Assembly (NCBI GenBank): GCA_030549495.1
Contig: JAUIRK010000931.1
Coordinates: forward strand, 310,001 to 374,000
Direction: 5' to 3'
DNA: 64,000 bases
From: Nectonema munidae
Lineage: Eukaryota; Nematomorpha; Nectonematoida; Nectonematidae
A program made the translations under genes and the position numbers. The notes beneath the pieces are model-generated. The model ran no database searches. It was not told where the DNA came from and saw nothing but the letters and a program-made list of their open reading frames with translations. Numbering within the stretch: position 1 is the stretch's first letter; each line of letters opens with the position of its first letter. This document shows positions 34,501-44,050 of this stretch, piece by piece.

Positions 34501-35235
34501 TCACCAAAAAAGAGCCAGTCTTCAGTGGATCATTTATCCCTTCTCTGTACCGGATGAGACGATTACCATGCAAAGGTGAAATGGATCACAATACGAGCCC
34601 TTGCAAATCGAATTCCAAAACCAAGATGCTGATTCCTTTTGAATTTCGCGACTAGCTGACACGCCAAATCTGCCCAAGAGAGCGGTGAAATTGTTGGTTT
34701 CGCCCCCTTAGAAATTTTTTCCTGTATCTGCCCATGTTTTGAATTAGTCGAAATCTGTGCCAGATTATGGCACGCTGGGCTAAAATGGATAACTAAGTTT
34801 ATATTCAATTACAACTAAATTATTACAGTATTAGCTATCTAGTTGAATTTAGGAATAGAATAATGGATATTTTAGGTCTCCCACTCAGCTCACCACCCTG
34901 TCAAAAAAGCTATCGCTTTGTTTTAAATATGCTCTTATAAAAAATATCAGAATGTCAAACATACAGAACTATAATATGTTAAAATAAAATAGAAAAAGTG
35001 CAAAAACATTATTAAGTAAAGAAATTAATGAGATGAAATACAATATATGAGTTTGAGAGACATCTAAGGAGGATAACTGGTTGAATTGAGAAAGAAACGG
35101 TTTAAGACAGGCTATAAAATTCGTGTACAAAATTTCAGCATCATTTAGAAGTTGGTTTTTCCACAAATCTTCAGCACTATTAAATATTTCAAGACATGAT
35201 AGCATGAAATTTTTATCATTAACTTTAATCCGCAT
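25489..35235 (-). CDS. TTC32: TTC32-like tetratricopeptide repeat protein, complete
   Basis: Three exons on the - strand, 35235-35042, 28599-28442 and 25595-25489, join in matching phases (2, then 1) to give 152 residues plus stop; human TTC32 is about 151. The N-terminus carries SAEDLWKNQLLNDAEILYTN, like the family's '[21 protein letters not shown]'. Two TPR motifs follow at about residues 66-99 (AIAYLHIGLMKYNTNNFEES) and 100-133 (AHAYYYRGLIHYRLGNFNEA). TPRs form helical pairs for protein binding; TTC32 has no well-established function. The ATG lies two bases after a CAG acceptor-like site, so a 5' UTR exon may exist further upstream. Introns are 6.4 and 2.8 kb; the larger holds hAT, Tigger and piggyBac relics. 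Confidence 0.85.
25596..28441. other. TTC32 intron 2
   Basis: 2.8 kb, AT-rich. Apart from the SINE at 27285-27430 nothing was recognised. Confidence 0.5.
27285..27430 (-). mobile_element. tRNA-derived SINE
   Basis: Read on the - strand from 27430, the head starts GGGGCGTGAGTATGGTTGGT and continues TAGATGCCGGATTCGATAAC. This mimics a tRNA 5' half with an A box near GTATGGTTGG. GGTTCGATCC, a standard B box, ends at about base 61, the tRNA-like spacing. The body (TTCGATACAAGCAGCGCAAT on the - strand) recurs near 55-130. RNA polymerase III would read it from the - strand. No poly(A) tail or target duplication was identified. Confidence 0.7.
28442..28599 (-). CDS. TTC32: TTC32 exon 2
   Basis: Acceptor TTTTAAG and donor GTATGA on the - strand. 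It encodes CQKLAIAYLHIGLMKYNTNN then FEESLKDFTNAITYNNRLAH and AYYYRGLIHYRLG, most of both TPRs. Confidence 0.9.
28600..29129. other. TTC32 intron 1, 3' part
   Basis: AT-rich. CAGGGACCGGCACTAAAAGG near 28646 looks like a possible hAT terminus but no matching end was found. Confidence 0.35.
29130..30012 (-). mobile_element. hAT relic with inner hAT end
   Basis: The inverted ends CAGGGGCGCACATCC (29130) and, reversed, CAGGGGCACACATTC (ending 30012) match at 13 of 15. The flanking 8-mers CTTTGAAT and CTTTGGAC match at 6 of 8. On the - strand near 29230-29290 a scrap reads FLSNDTVRRLIGEMSDD, the hAT 'LSNNTV-x-RRI-x-DM' block. A second terminus, CAGTGATTTTCAAACTGG on the - strand, ends near 29866 and suggests another hAT piece inside. 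Confidence 0.68.
30135..31284 (-). pseudogene. Tigger/pogo-type transposase relic
   Basis: - strand. The N-terminal CENP-B-like DNA-binding part reads KLCWKWFQYATARRVQVSRP then LLQKQAFKFHLELG near 31050-31230. The DDE core follows: ILNINETGLF near 31000, ALCASRTRGKVPLLVIGKS, then LLLLDNSPVHPHVTITNVNK and SLPPNTSVGQPMDQGMIRPL near 30580-30710. These are hallmark Tigger/Jerky motifs. Several stops and frame changes separate the blocks, so it is dead. It sits in TTC32 intron 1 in the same direction as the gene. Confidence 0.8.
31285..32514. other. TTC32 intron 1, no feature seen
   Basis: Very AT-rich. No motifs recognised. Confidence 0.5.
32515..32720 (-). pseudogene. piggyBac transposase N-terminal scrap
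   Basis: On the - strand a frame reads IYEIFIAPPNATVLTDEDSA, then GYMDNLSIG and LLAEANTKVIDVPSLDTN, with two stops. 'I-x-I-x-PP-x-x-x-x-LTDEDS' followed by 'DNLSG-x-QL' is the usual start of many piggyBac-derived proteins. No DDD core was found nearby. It shows that coding piggyBac elements once lived in this genome. Confidence 0.62.
33177..34790 (+). pseudogene. hAT transposase relic (second family)
   Basis: + strand blocks in family order: IADNLIMSCAYVIVSKVCGE near 33208, FVRYVHQDKIKEEFILCEDL near 33430, FNLINSFFTKNGLDWNSVQQ near 33520, VCVDDG at 33826, a degenerate histidine/leucine region, then MAGIIGKLNSDNLQLQGRNA and MTKFMRKQRLWIRRLEKGVM near 34220-34365. A final LPKRAVKLLV scrap lies near 34670. 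Stops and frame changes break it. CAG/GTAGGG near 33578 and CCAG/GTATGTG near 33826 look like intron borders around the pyrimidine tract. It is a different hAT lineage from the element at 7315-10723. Confidence 0.68.
33655..33785 (+). repeat. Pyrimidine (CT-rich) tract
   Basis: About 130 bases almost entirely C and T (CTCTCTCTAG, TTCTTCTTCTACTTCTTC and similar). A simple repeat lying between two transposase blocks. Confidence 0.85.
35042..35235 (-). CDS. TTC32: TTC32 exon 1
   Basis: ATG at 35235; encodes MRIKVNDKNFMLSCLEIFNS then AEDLWKNQLLNDAEILYTNF and SLDVSQTHI. The donor GTATTT at 35041 gives phase 2, which joins exon 2 as leucine. A non-GTAAGT donor makes the exact end slightly uncertain. 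Confidence 0.78.
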
Positions 35236-37340
35236 TCCTGTGAATATATTTTAATAATGAAATAAGAAAAACAACAAAATTTAAACAAATACCTATTTCT
35301 AGTTTTTAATCCAAAAAAACAATTATAGCAAAAATTGTAAAACTTTTATTCAAGATGATCTTTTATTTCACAAAAAAAATTGCTGACATTTTAGGGAGGT
35401 TGACAAAAATTATAAAGAATAAAATTAAATAAAATAACTTGAATTTTAGAGAATAACAAAATAAAAATTTATTGAAAAGTTTCAAAACCTTAAAATTAAT
35501 TTTTTTAGTTTGTAGGTTGTTTGATGCACGATCTGTACATAAGCCACCTAAACTGACCTAGAAGCAACTGCAAGTAGGAATTTATCGAAAGTTAAAATTC
35601 AATGGTATTGGACTAATAAATCTTGAAAATACTGATCAAAGTTTAAATATGAAATATAAATATTTGTTTCTATTCAATAATTTAAGTTTTCAATAAATTA
35701 GAAAGTTTAGAATAGATAAATACTAAAACATAATTAGAACTTATCCATGTCATTGGTTTTCTATTTATTTTGTCTCTTCTATTTTGAAGTACTTTATTTC
35801 CGTTAACAATAAGGTTTTTCTTCAATGAAAATTTTTCAAAAATTGCTTTGAAGATTATTTGTGTGGAATTTTGGTTACTAATACCTTTCACAACAATTTT
35901 AAGTTGAATCTGTATAAAATTTGACTATTCTAATTTTTTTTATATTTTAATATGCTCTATTGTATTTTCTTGTTAAAAACTACAAAACATTTTTGTATAT
36001 TTTAATTAAATTCTTTGTCACTTAAGAAGGATTATATTATATAGGTTTATTAATTTCTACATATAAATTGTTTTCTTCTTCTTCTAATTTTTAATATTCA
36101 CAAGGTAATCAAATTTATAGGTATACTTTTATCTGAAAAATCTTTTCTATACTTTTCATCCAAAGGGAAATTTATCCATGAAGAAAATATTTTCAAAAAA
36201 AACAATCGGGTAAGTGAAAACGAGGTTATTGACACGCACTTGAGTCAATGACGTAGCGAAAAATAAAAAATGAGGTTTCACAAAGGAGCACATTTTTTCC
36301 AAAAAAAAAATCAATTTTTTAGAATCTTAAAAGTCAACATATTTTTTATTAAAAAATTTGAAGTCTCTGAGATTTAAAAAAGTTTTATTAATTTAAAAAG
36401 GGGAAAAGAAAAAATTTTTTAAAAAAAACTAAAAAAAAAATTTAAAAAAAATTTTTTTAACAGATAACTTATTCAATATATGTTTATCTAGCTTCAATGT
36501 TATGGCCCTATTTATGAGGATTCATACACATCTTATCCATAGCATTAAATTATCCCTTGTTTTGAGCAAAGCGTGAATAGAATAACTTAATCAACTTGTA
36601 AAAAGGAAGCAAAAGAAAACTAATAGATATATTTATATTTAACTCATTTTTTCACATTATGTCATGTATATAATATGTAATGCAAAATTTTACCCCCTCT
36701 CTCATTATATAACGCATAAGTAATACAAATAAACTCATATCAATTCACTTTCTAATCTCTTCTTTTTCTGAAAGAATTTAGAAATACGAAATCAATTTCT
36801 TTCTTCATTGGAATTATAATCAAATCAATTATCAAAAATATTTAATAATATGGCACTTTATTCTATATCGAAAGCAAAATTTTATCTATCTTAAATAGAA
36901 CACCTAAATTTTTCACGTAAATTAATTCACTACAAAAACTTTATTTTTCATCTTAATTCTACATTTTCATTTCAACTTGTTTTGCTAAATTTTCATTGAA
37001 AAATAAAATTATTTTTAATGGAATAATAATTTATAAAATACTGGTTAATTTAACAGAATTTAAGTTTATTAAATTCAACGCAAAATAAACCTTCAGCAAA
37101 GAGGAAATGAAGATGTAATTGATGTAAGTAAAATATATATTCCTATAAGTTGTACAATAATACAAGAAGGAGGTATTACTTTCGCAAAAATTTGGGCCAT
37201 GATGATTATAGAGCATGTAACGATTGTTGTAATGTTTTCGCAAACTACATTTGATTCTATTTAGTGAAAAACCTGATATTAAAGGGCAAGTGTTTGTTAA
37301 ACTTAAGTTTAAAGTTGGAAAGAAAAACTGCATATTTTAA
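35236..37340. other. Intergenic, AT-rich, no gene seen
   Basis: Upstream of TTC32. It includes an A/T homopolymer-rich stretch at 36290-36470. No coding or paired-end signal was recognised. Confidence 0.5.
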
Positions 37341-37344
37341 TAGA

Positions 37345-37567
37345 AGAATATCATTCAGAGGGTATCTTTAATCTTGATGAAAAGGAGTTTTCTATAGAGG
37401 AACAGTGAACAATTCTTAAGTTGTGAAAAATCAGTGTTCTACTGGAATGGAAAATTTAAAGATAGACTTACAATTATGTTATGCGCTAACATGATCGGAT
37501 AAAAAGATAACGCATTTGTAATTTAGAAAGTCAATGAAACCAAAATATTTCCAAAAATTGATATTAA
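37345..37567 (+). pseudogene. pogo/Tigger transposase relic, 5' piece
   Basis: Reads IFNLDEKEFSIEEQ, then KDRLTIMLCANMIG and VNETKIFPKI in different frames. It matches the first-Asp block ('NMDETGFS') and the 'RLTVLLCANMDGSEK' block of Tigger-type transposases. The gene is interrupted at the TTAA at 37564 by the large satellite element; the rest resumes after 41552. Confidence 0.7.
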
Positions 37568-37594
37568 CCCTATTAGTGCTGGGCAAAATTTGTC

Positions 37595-37645
37595 CGCTCA
37601 AGTGCTGGGGGGGCGTAAAGTGCCCCCCCCCCCTATTTTTCTCAG
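37595..37645 (+). repeat. G-run/C-run hairpin at left end of copy 1
   Basis: GTGCTGGGGGGGCGTAAAGT is followed by a run of eleven C. The G and C runs can fold into a very GC-rich stem in otherwise AT-rich DNA. Equivalent structures lie near 41500-41540 and 52870-52905. Confidence 0.8.
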
Positions 37646-38470
37646 AGATTAATAAGTTTTTATTAATATTTTTAATGTTACATATATATTTCAACGATGC
37701 TGAATTCAGTGGTGATGTCCATTTTTTATCAAAATCAATCAAACCTGTCAAAAAATTGATTTATATTTGACAGCTCATCTCAAAAAGGAACTTTTTATCT
37801 AAATAAGTATATAAAGTTTTTTACACATGTATACCCATTTTCAAGTATGCTGAATTCAGTGGTGATATTCATTTTTTATGAAAATCAATCAAACCTGTCA
37901 AAAAATTGATCTAAATGTGACAGCTCATCTCAAAAAAAGAATTTTTTATCTAAATAAGTATATAAAGTTTTTTACACATGTATACCCATTTTCAAGTAAG
38001 CTGAATTCAGTGGTGATATTCATTTTTTTTATGAAAATCAATCAAACGTGTCAAAAAATTGATCTAAATGTGACAGATCATCTCAAAAAGGAACTTTTTA
38101 TCTAAATAAGTATATAAAGTTTTTTACACATGTATACCCATTTTCAAATATGCTGAATTCAGTGGTGATATTCATTTTTTATGAAAATCATTCAAACCTG
38201 TCAAAAAAGTGATTTGCATATGACAACTCATCTCAAAAAAAGAAGCTTTTTATCTAAATAATTATATAATGTTTTTTACACACATATACCCATTTTCAAG
38301 TAGGTTGTGTTTACTGGTTATATTCCTTTTTTTTTATTATAAGAAATTAGTCAAACCTGACAAAATAATTTAAATATGACAGCCCATGTCAAAATTAAAA
38401 TTTTGATTCTTTTAAAGTTTTTTATACATTTCAAGTATGCAGAATTTAATGGTGATGTTCATTTTTTATG
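37640..38470 (+). repeat. Satellite array A in copy 1
   Basis: The marker CTGAATTCAGTGGTGAT starts at 37700, 37850, 38001 and 38153, giving periods of 150, 151 and 152. Two decayed units follow near 38300 and 38445. Each unit contains ATCAAACCTGTCAAAAAATT, GACAGCTCATCTCAAAAAGG and ACACATGTATACCCATTTTC. The CTGAATTCAG core is a palindrome. Confidence 0.9.
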
Positions 38471-39589
38471 AAATCAATAAAACCTGTCAAAAAATCGATT
38501 AAACCTGTAAATCAATGTCAAATATATAAACATAAAAATAACTTCTACTTGCAGTATTTCTCTGGTTATTATTTTCTTAATTTATTTAATGTGTTTAATT
38601 CACTCAAAATATTTCATTCTACAGTAACTTATGTAACTCGATGGGACCTCCATCTTTTCGGCTACAAATTCGTTATCGGCTTGTAGTCTCCACGTCATAT
38701 TATACTTTATATCATGTAATTTTGGTATTCATTCTATGATGATCCTTTTTTGGTAGCTCTTTTTTCATTAGAAATTTATATTCTTCAATGTTTGTTCGAA
38801 AATTTTTTTATAAGGATAAAATTACTTTTTTCCTCTCTCAAAGCATTCTGATTAAAGAATCTTCTTGGTGATCTTAGACTTTTTTTATCAGTATCGTGTA
38901 TTTTATTATCAAGCCTGAATATTTGTTAACCAATCTTATTTCAAAGGATTTTTTCTGATGAATCATTCGTGATGTTGATTGTTCAATTACAAAAAGTTGT
39001 CAACGTTCTTCATCTAAAAAATTATCTCTTTGACACAAAAGGAAAAAGATGGACAAATTCAATTTAAATTAAAAATATCTTGATAGTGACTAAATTCTCA
39101 CATATTGGCACCTGTGCCATTTTTGATAAATCTGACCTATTCTAAATTTTCAGATTTCCTACTAGATAAATGTTAACTGTAATCCTAGATGATAGATTTA
39201 AATATTTTTCATTTGTAAAAGAGAAACTTTTTTTTCACAGTCAAAATCTTTTTTGAAGCATCTAATATTATATAATTAAAACACTTCCTAGTTCATTAGA
39301 ACATTGTAGATCTTCCATTTAGTCAAGATACATATTTTTTTTAATTATTTGTTTTGATCACATGTTCTCTTTTCAATTAGTTTTCAACTTCGTTCCTTCT
39401 CTCATACAAATTTTCAAAAGATTTTATAATACGTTTTATTTTTTTTTAATAAATATTTCATACCTAAGATGATTGTAGAAAGTATTATAAGCCAAAATAT
39501 ACAAAAAAAAAGTATATTTTTACTATATACCTAATATGTAGCCATTTTTTGAAATTTTTTACAGAACTGTTTTTCAGGCATACATTACT

Positions 39590-41160
39590 AATTCAATTGC
39601 CACTTCGAGATATTTTTTAACCGTATTATCCAAAATCCAGTACAGAAATAAAATAAGCATAGTCGATTTGGTATAAAACAGATATTTTATTTTTTTGAAA
39701 ATATTTTTTAAAACAGTATCTAGAAGTAAACCTCAAATCTTATTCAAGCTTTCAGATATTTTAAAACCATAAATGCCAAACCTGAGTCCAAAAATGAAAC
39801 CAGCATCTTCCATTTGGCATAAAAACACATATTTTATTTAAATTTCAAAAATATTTCTGCAGACATTAGACGTAAATCGAAAATTTATTGACACTTTCAG
39901 ACATTTAAAACCTCTAAATGCAAAAAATGATTTCAGAAATAAAAATTATCATGGTCGAATTGGTATAAAAACATATATTTCATGTAAAATTAGTGAGAAT
40001 ATTTTGGGATATAGTTTTCAAACATAAACCGCAAATTTGATTGACACTAGCAGTAAAACCTCTAAATGCGAAAACTGTGTTTAGAAATGAAATCATCATG
40101 ATATATTTGCTATAAAAACAAATTTTAGAACTAAACGCAAATTTAATTGATACTTATATGTATTTTCAAATTCAAACTGCAAAAATTGAGTCCATAAATG
40201 AAACTAGCATGGTTGATTTGGTATAAAAACATATATTTAATTGTAAAATTTGAATCAATGTTTTTGGAAACAATTTTTAGAAGTAAACCGCAAATTTGAT
40301 TAACACTTATAGGTATTTTCACATCCTAAACGTAAAAAATGAGTCCAGAAATGAAACCAGCATGATTGATTTGGTATTAAAACATATATTTCAAGAAAAT
40401 ATTTTTGGAGAAAATTTTCAGAAGTAAACCGCAAATTTGATTAATACTTATAGGTATTTCCAAATCCTAAATGTAAAAAATGAGTTCAAAAATGAAAACA
40501 GCATGATCGATTTGGTATAAAAACAAATATTTCATGTAAAATTTATAGAATATTTTTGGAGATAGCTTTTAGAAATAAACCGCAAATTTTGACTGATATT
40601 TTAAAACCTCTAAATGTGAAAAATGAGTTCAGAAATGAAAACAGCATGGTTGATTTGGTATAAAACATATATTTAATTGTAAAATTTGAATGAATATATT
40701 TGGAGACAATTATTAGAAGTAAACCGCAAATTTAATTAACACTTATAGGTATTTTCAGATCCTAAACGTAAAAAATGAGTCCAGAAATGAAACCAGCATA
40801 TCCGATTTAGTATAACACATATGTTTTTATGTAAAATGTGAAGGAATGTTTTTGGAGACAATTTTCAGAAGTAAACCGCAAATTTGATTAACACTTATAG
40901 GTATTTTCAAATCCTAAATGTAAAGTCCAGAAATGAAAACAACATGATCGATTTGGTATATAAAACATATATTTTATGTAAAATGTGAAGGAATGTTTTT
41001 GGAGACAATTTTCAGAAGTAAACCGCAAATTTGATTAACACATATAGGTATTTTCATATCCTAAATGTAAAAAATGAGTTCAGAAATGAAAACAGCATGA
41101 CCGATTTAGTATAAAAACATATATTTTATGTAAAATTTGAAAGTATATTTTATTAGATAT
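39590..41160 (+). repeat. Satellite array B in copy 1
   Basis: The marker AAACCGCAAATTTGATT or close variants starts near 40026, 40285, 40426, 40577, 40721, 40873 and 41020, with spacings of 141-152 bases in the regular part. Units share ATGAGTCCAGAAATGAAACC, AGCATGATCGATTTGGTATA and ACATATATTTCATGTAAAAT. Left-hand units are more diverged. It is unrelated in sequence to array A. Confidence 0.88.
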
Positions 41161-41552
41161 ATTTTTGATCAATCAAAATTTTGATTGACATTTTCTAAAA
41201 AGTAGCCATCATTATTGAAAAAATTAAATATATAAAGTGTTATGCGTTCTAAACTGTATATAATTATAAATTTTCAGGTTATTATATAATATAGATCCTA
41301 AGTTATAAGGTTAAGTAGAGATAATGTCAAAATTTTGCTGAAAAATAAAAATTTTTTATTTTGATTGATAGTTTTGGACATGAAGGGGTCATTCAACTAC
41401 CATGAAAATGGTTTCAAAAGATGCAGTTAGCGATTTTAGGAAAAGTCACAAAATTTGAAGGGATATGATTTAGCCAATTTTCTACAATTAATTTTTTAGC
41501 CAAGGGGGGGGGGGGGCGTTTGGGCCCCCCCCCCCAGCACTAATAGGGTTAA

Positions 41553-41836
41553 ATGATTGCCAATTAGTTACTATGCTAATGAAATATGGAAATATTAAAA
41601 ACCAAGGAAGAAATGGAATCTTACAAAGCATGAAACTTAAATTTAGAAAACGCTAACTTCATAAGATTATTCATCAAATGGATAAATATAAATTTAAAAC
41701 CAAAACTAGTGTGTTGAAAGAAATTACCGTTTTAGATGCAATTTATTGGCTTGATCAGTCAGGAATGATGTCGAACTTTTCACATTACAGAAATGTTTTT
41801 CAGAATGCGGTTTTTTTGTTCTTCAAGTTTAATTTT
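41553..41836 (+). pseudogene. pogo/Tigger transposase relic, 3' piece
   Basis: Frame reads NQGRNGILQSMKLKFRKR, then LHKIIHQMDKYKFKTKTSVL, KEITVLDAIYWLDQSGMMSN and FSHYRNVFQNAVF. It matches the Tigger C-terminal block '..LLDAI-x-x-I-x-x-AW-x-x-V-x-x-x-T-x-x-NCFRKAGF'. The third-Asp region is absent, lost separately from the insertion of copy 1. Confidence 0.72.
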
Positions 41837-41879
41837 TAAAATGGCTATTTTTTTATTTGAAACTTGCAAAAAGAAATAT

Positions 41880-43447
41880 ATTAATCTATATTTTTTGTAA
41901 CAATGGGTAAAAAAGAATTTGTATGGCTTTGTGAAGCCTGTATGGAGAAAAATAATGAAATGATAGAGTGTGACCATTGCAAAAAATGGCTATGCTATAA
42001 TTGCTAAAGTTTTAACTCACATTTATTCAAGACTATTGATAGTTGTAGCTCATCAGGAGTAAGGTAGAATTTTATTTCGTGTAGGAATTCAGATATTTCT
42101 ACTTTAGACGTTCTTTTAAAAAAGGTAGAAGAGTTAAATCAAAAAAGTAATCAACAAGTGCTATTATTAATGGCCTATGCAAAAGTGTCGAAACTAAAAC
42201 TTCAGAAGTGTGTAATGCTTAGTCACAAATTAATATGGATAATTTGGATGATTTTTCTAAATAGAAATAATTAGAAAGTCAAACCTATGCTTCTGTTGAT
42301 CGAAGGAACACCAATTAAAATGTTCTTTATCTGAAAGTAAAAGATAATTATAAAAATCTACCTGTAGAAATAGAAAAACTTTATCCACAGCTTTCAATAT
42401 TATTCTTCCAGATAAAAAAATTAGATAAGGCTGAAAATTTACTCAAAGATCAAGTACGCAAAAGAAAACTTTTACTTCCAAAATTCTCATTTGTTTTGCC
42501 GTATTATATTAAAGATGAAAATAAAATTTTGTAAAAAAAGAACAAATTATAAAATTAGTTACAGAGGAGTTTCTTTTCTCAAAAGAAATAAAGGATGACA
42601 AAAAGATTGCAGTTATTAATGTCTCGTCGAAAATATATAATTTTGTTAAGCAACCTGAATTCACAATTATGATGAAAAAAATGAATATAAGAAGTTTTTC
42701 TCTCACCTGCAGTGTGGTAAATCTCTCTTATTTGGTCATACTACTTATAAATGCATCAAAGATGCTGTTTGTAAATATTGTTCTAAAAAGCATGAATCAC
42801 AAAGCTACTTCTTCAAAAATGATTCAATGAACTATAAATGTTATAATTACAAGTTACAGTCAAAAACTGATTTTTCACACTGTACTATGGGTTACTCTTG
42901 TCCTTGTGTTAGGAAAAAAAACTTTTTTCTCAAAAATCATGCATTTCATATTGATACAATTGATAATTTCATTCAAACTTCACACTCATTCACTTTATAT
43001 TCACCATGCTATATAATTCTAATTTTCTGAGTTTAAATATTCAATCTCTAAATAGTAAGTATATAGCGAGTTTTTATCATTTGTAAATAGGGCCAATACG
43101 GTCCTGGATATACCATTAATGGTTGTTTTTCAAGAAACTTGGTGCACTAATAAATAATTTTGTTTTTTTCCCAAGTAAAGTATCTACACACGAAGGGTTA
43201 GGTTTTTATACAGATGCTAATTTTAAATTCTCTATATTTAAGAGTCGTTTTTTTGGAATTCTTATGAATACTTTTCAATATTGGTTAACATATATGCTGA
43301 AAAATATATTATTATTCACATTATCTATAGAAGGCCAGCAGTTATTTTGACAAATTAGCTTTTAGCGCTTTTTTGGACTTTTTTGGTAGTCTTTTTCTGA
43401 AATTTATAATGAGTTTGTTGGTAACTTTAATTTTGATATCCTTATAA
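41880..43447 (+). mobile_element. LINE, 5' part: PHD/zinc-knuckle ORF1 and endonuclease start
   Basis: From an ATG at 41903 a frame encodes WLCEACMEKNNEMIECDHCK then KWLCYNC, a PHD-type zinc finger, before a stop. Near 42705-42910 cysteine-rich blocks follow (CGKSLLFGHTTYKC, CKYCSKKHES), like LINE ORF1 zinc knuckles. ORF2 starts near 43020 with FLSLNIQSLNSK and a QETWCTNK scrap, the N-terminus of the apurinic-type endonuclease; VGNFNFDIL near 43418 fits its 'GDFN' block. This suits a CR1/Jockey-like LINE. Many stops: a relic. Copy 2 of the satellite element cuts it at 43448. Confidence 0.72.
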
Positions 43448-43879
43448 CCCTATTAGTGCTGGAGGGCGTAAAACGCCCCTCCCCCTTCACTAAAAAATTA
43501 ATTGTAGAAAATTGGCTGAATCATATCCCTTCAAATTTTGTGACTTTTCCTAAAATCGCTAGCTGCATCTTTTGAAACGATTTTCATGGTAGTTGAATGA
43601 CCCTTTCATGTCCAAAACTGTCAATCAAAATCAAAAATTAAAAATTTTCAGCAAAATTTTGAAATTATCTGTACTTAACCTTATAACTTAGGATCTATAT
43701 TATATAATACCCTGAAAATTTATAATTATATACAGTTTGGAACGCATAAAACTTTATATATTTAATTTTTTCAATAATCAATGCTACTTTTTAGAAAATT
43801 TCAATCAAAATTTTGATTGATCAAAAATGTATCTAATAAAATATACCTTCAAATTTTACATAAAATATATGTTTTTATG

Positions 43880-44050
43880 TTAACACGCGATTACAACAAT
43901 GGCACCGGCACAAAACTAATAAGTTGTGAGAGAGAGGATGGTTAACATAAATGTAATCCAGCGTTGCAAAGCTTTTTCCAAACAAGAGCAAAAATAGCCT
44001 AAAAATCGACCCTTTTACAAAGGTGTAGCAAGTAAGAGAACTTAACTTAA
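43880..44050 (-). repeat. Segment shared with the copy 3 / FRMD6 upstream region
   Basis: About 170 bp, bounded by GTTAAC on one side and CTTAACTTAA on the other, matches 55141-55327 in reverse with about three substitutions and one 16-base gap. Shared words include TTACATTTATGTTAACCATC and GTGCCGGTGCCATTGTTGTA. It replaces part of an array B unit relative to copy 1. Confidence 0.85.

Larger units (their letters stand above)
37568..41548 (+). mobile_element. Satellite-bearing TTAA element, copy 1 (complete ends)
   Basis: 3,981 bp with TTAA on both sides (37564-37567 and 41549-41552) and inverted ends CCCTATTAGTGCTGGG and, reversed, CCCTATTAGTGCTGGGG. Just inside each end is a G-run followed by a C-run that can pair. 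The interior holds satellite array A, a roughly 1-kb core without a coding frame, array B, and a 400-bp tail. TTAA targets and CCC ends fit a non-autonomous piggyBac-type element. No transposase. It sits in the Tigger relic, proving insertion into a dead transposon. Confidence 0.82.

Noticed and set aside
36229-36300. hAT Tip100 end near TGACGTAGCG
   Set aside because: Loose similarity to 7021-7060 only; no CAG terminus or partner end.
37878-38105. Repeated KINQTCQKIDLNVT peptide as a repeat protein
   Set aside because: It is a by-product of array A, whose ~150-bp period (a multiple of three at exactly 150) leaves short frames open by chance.
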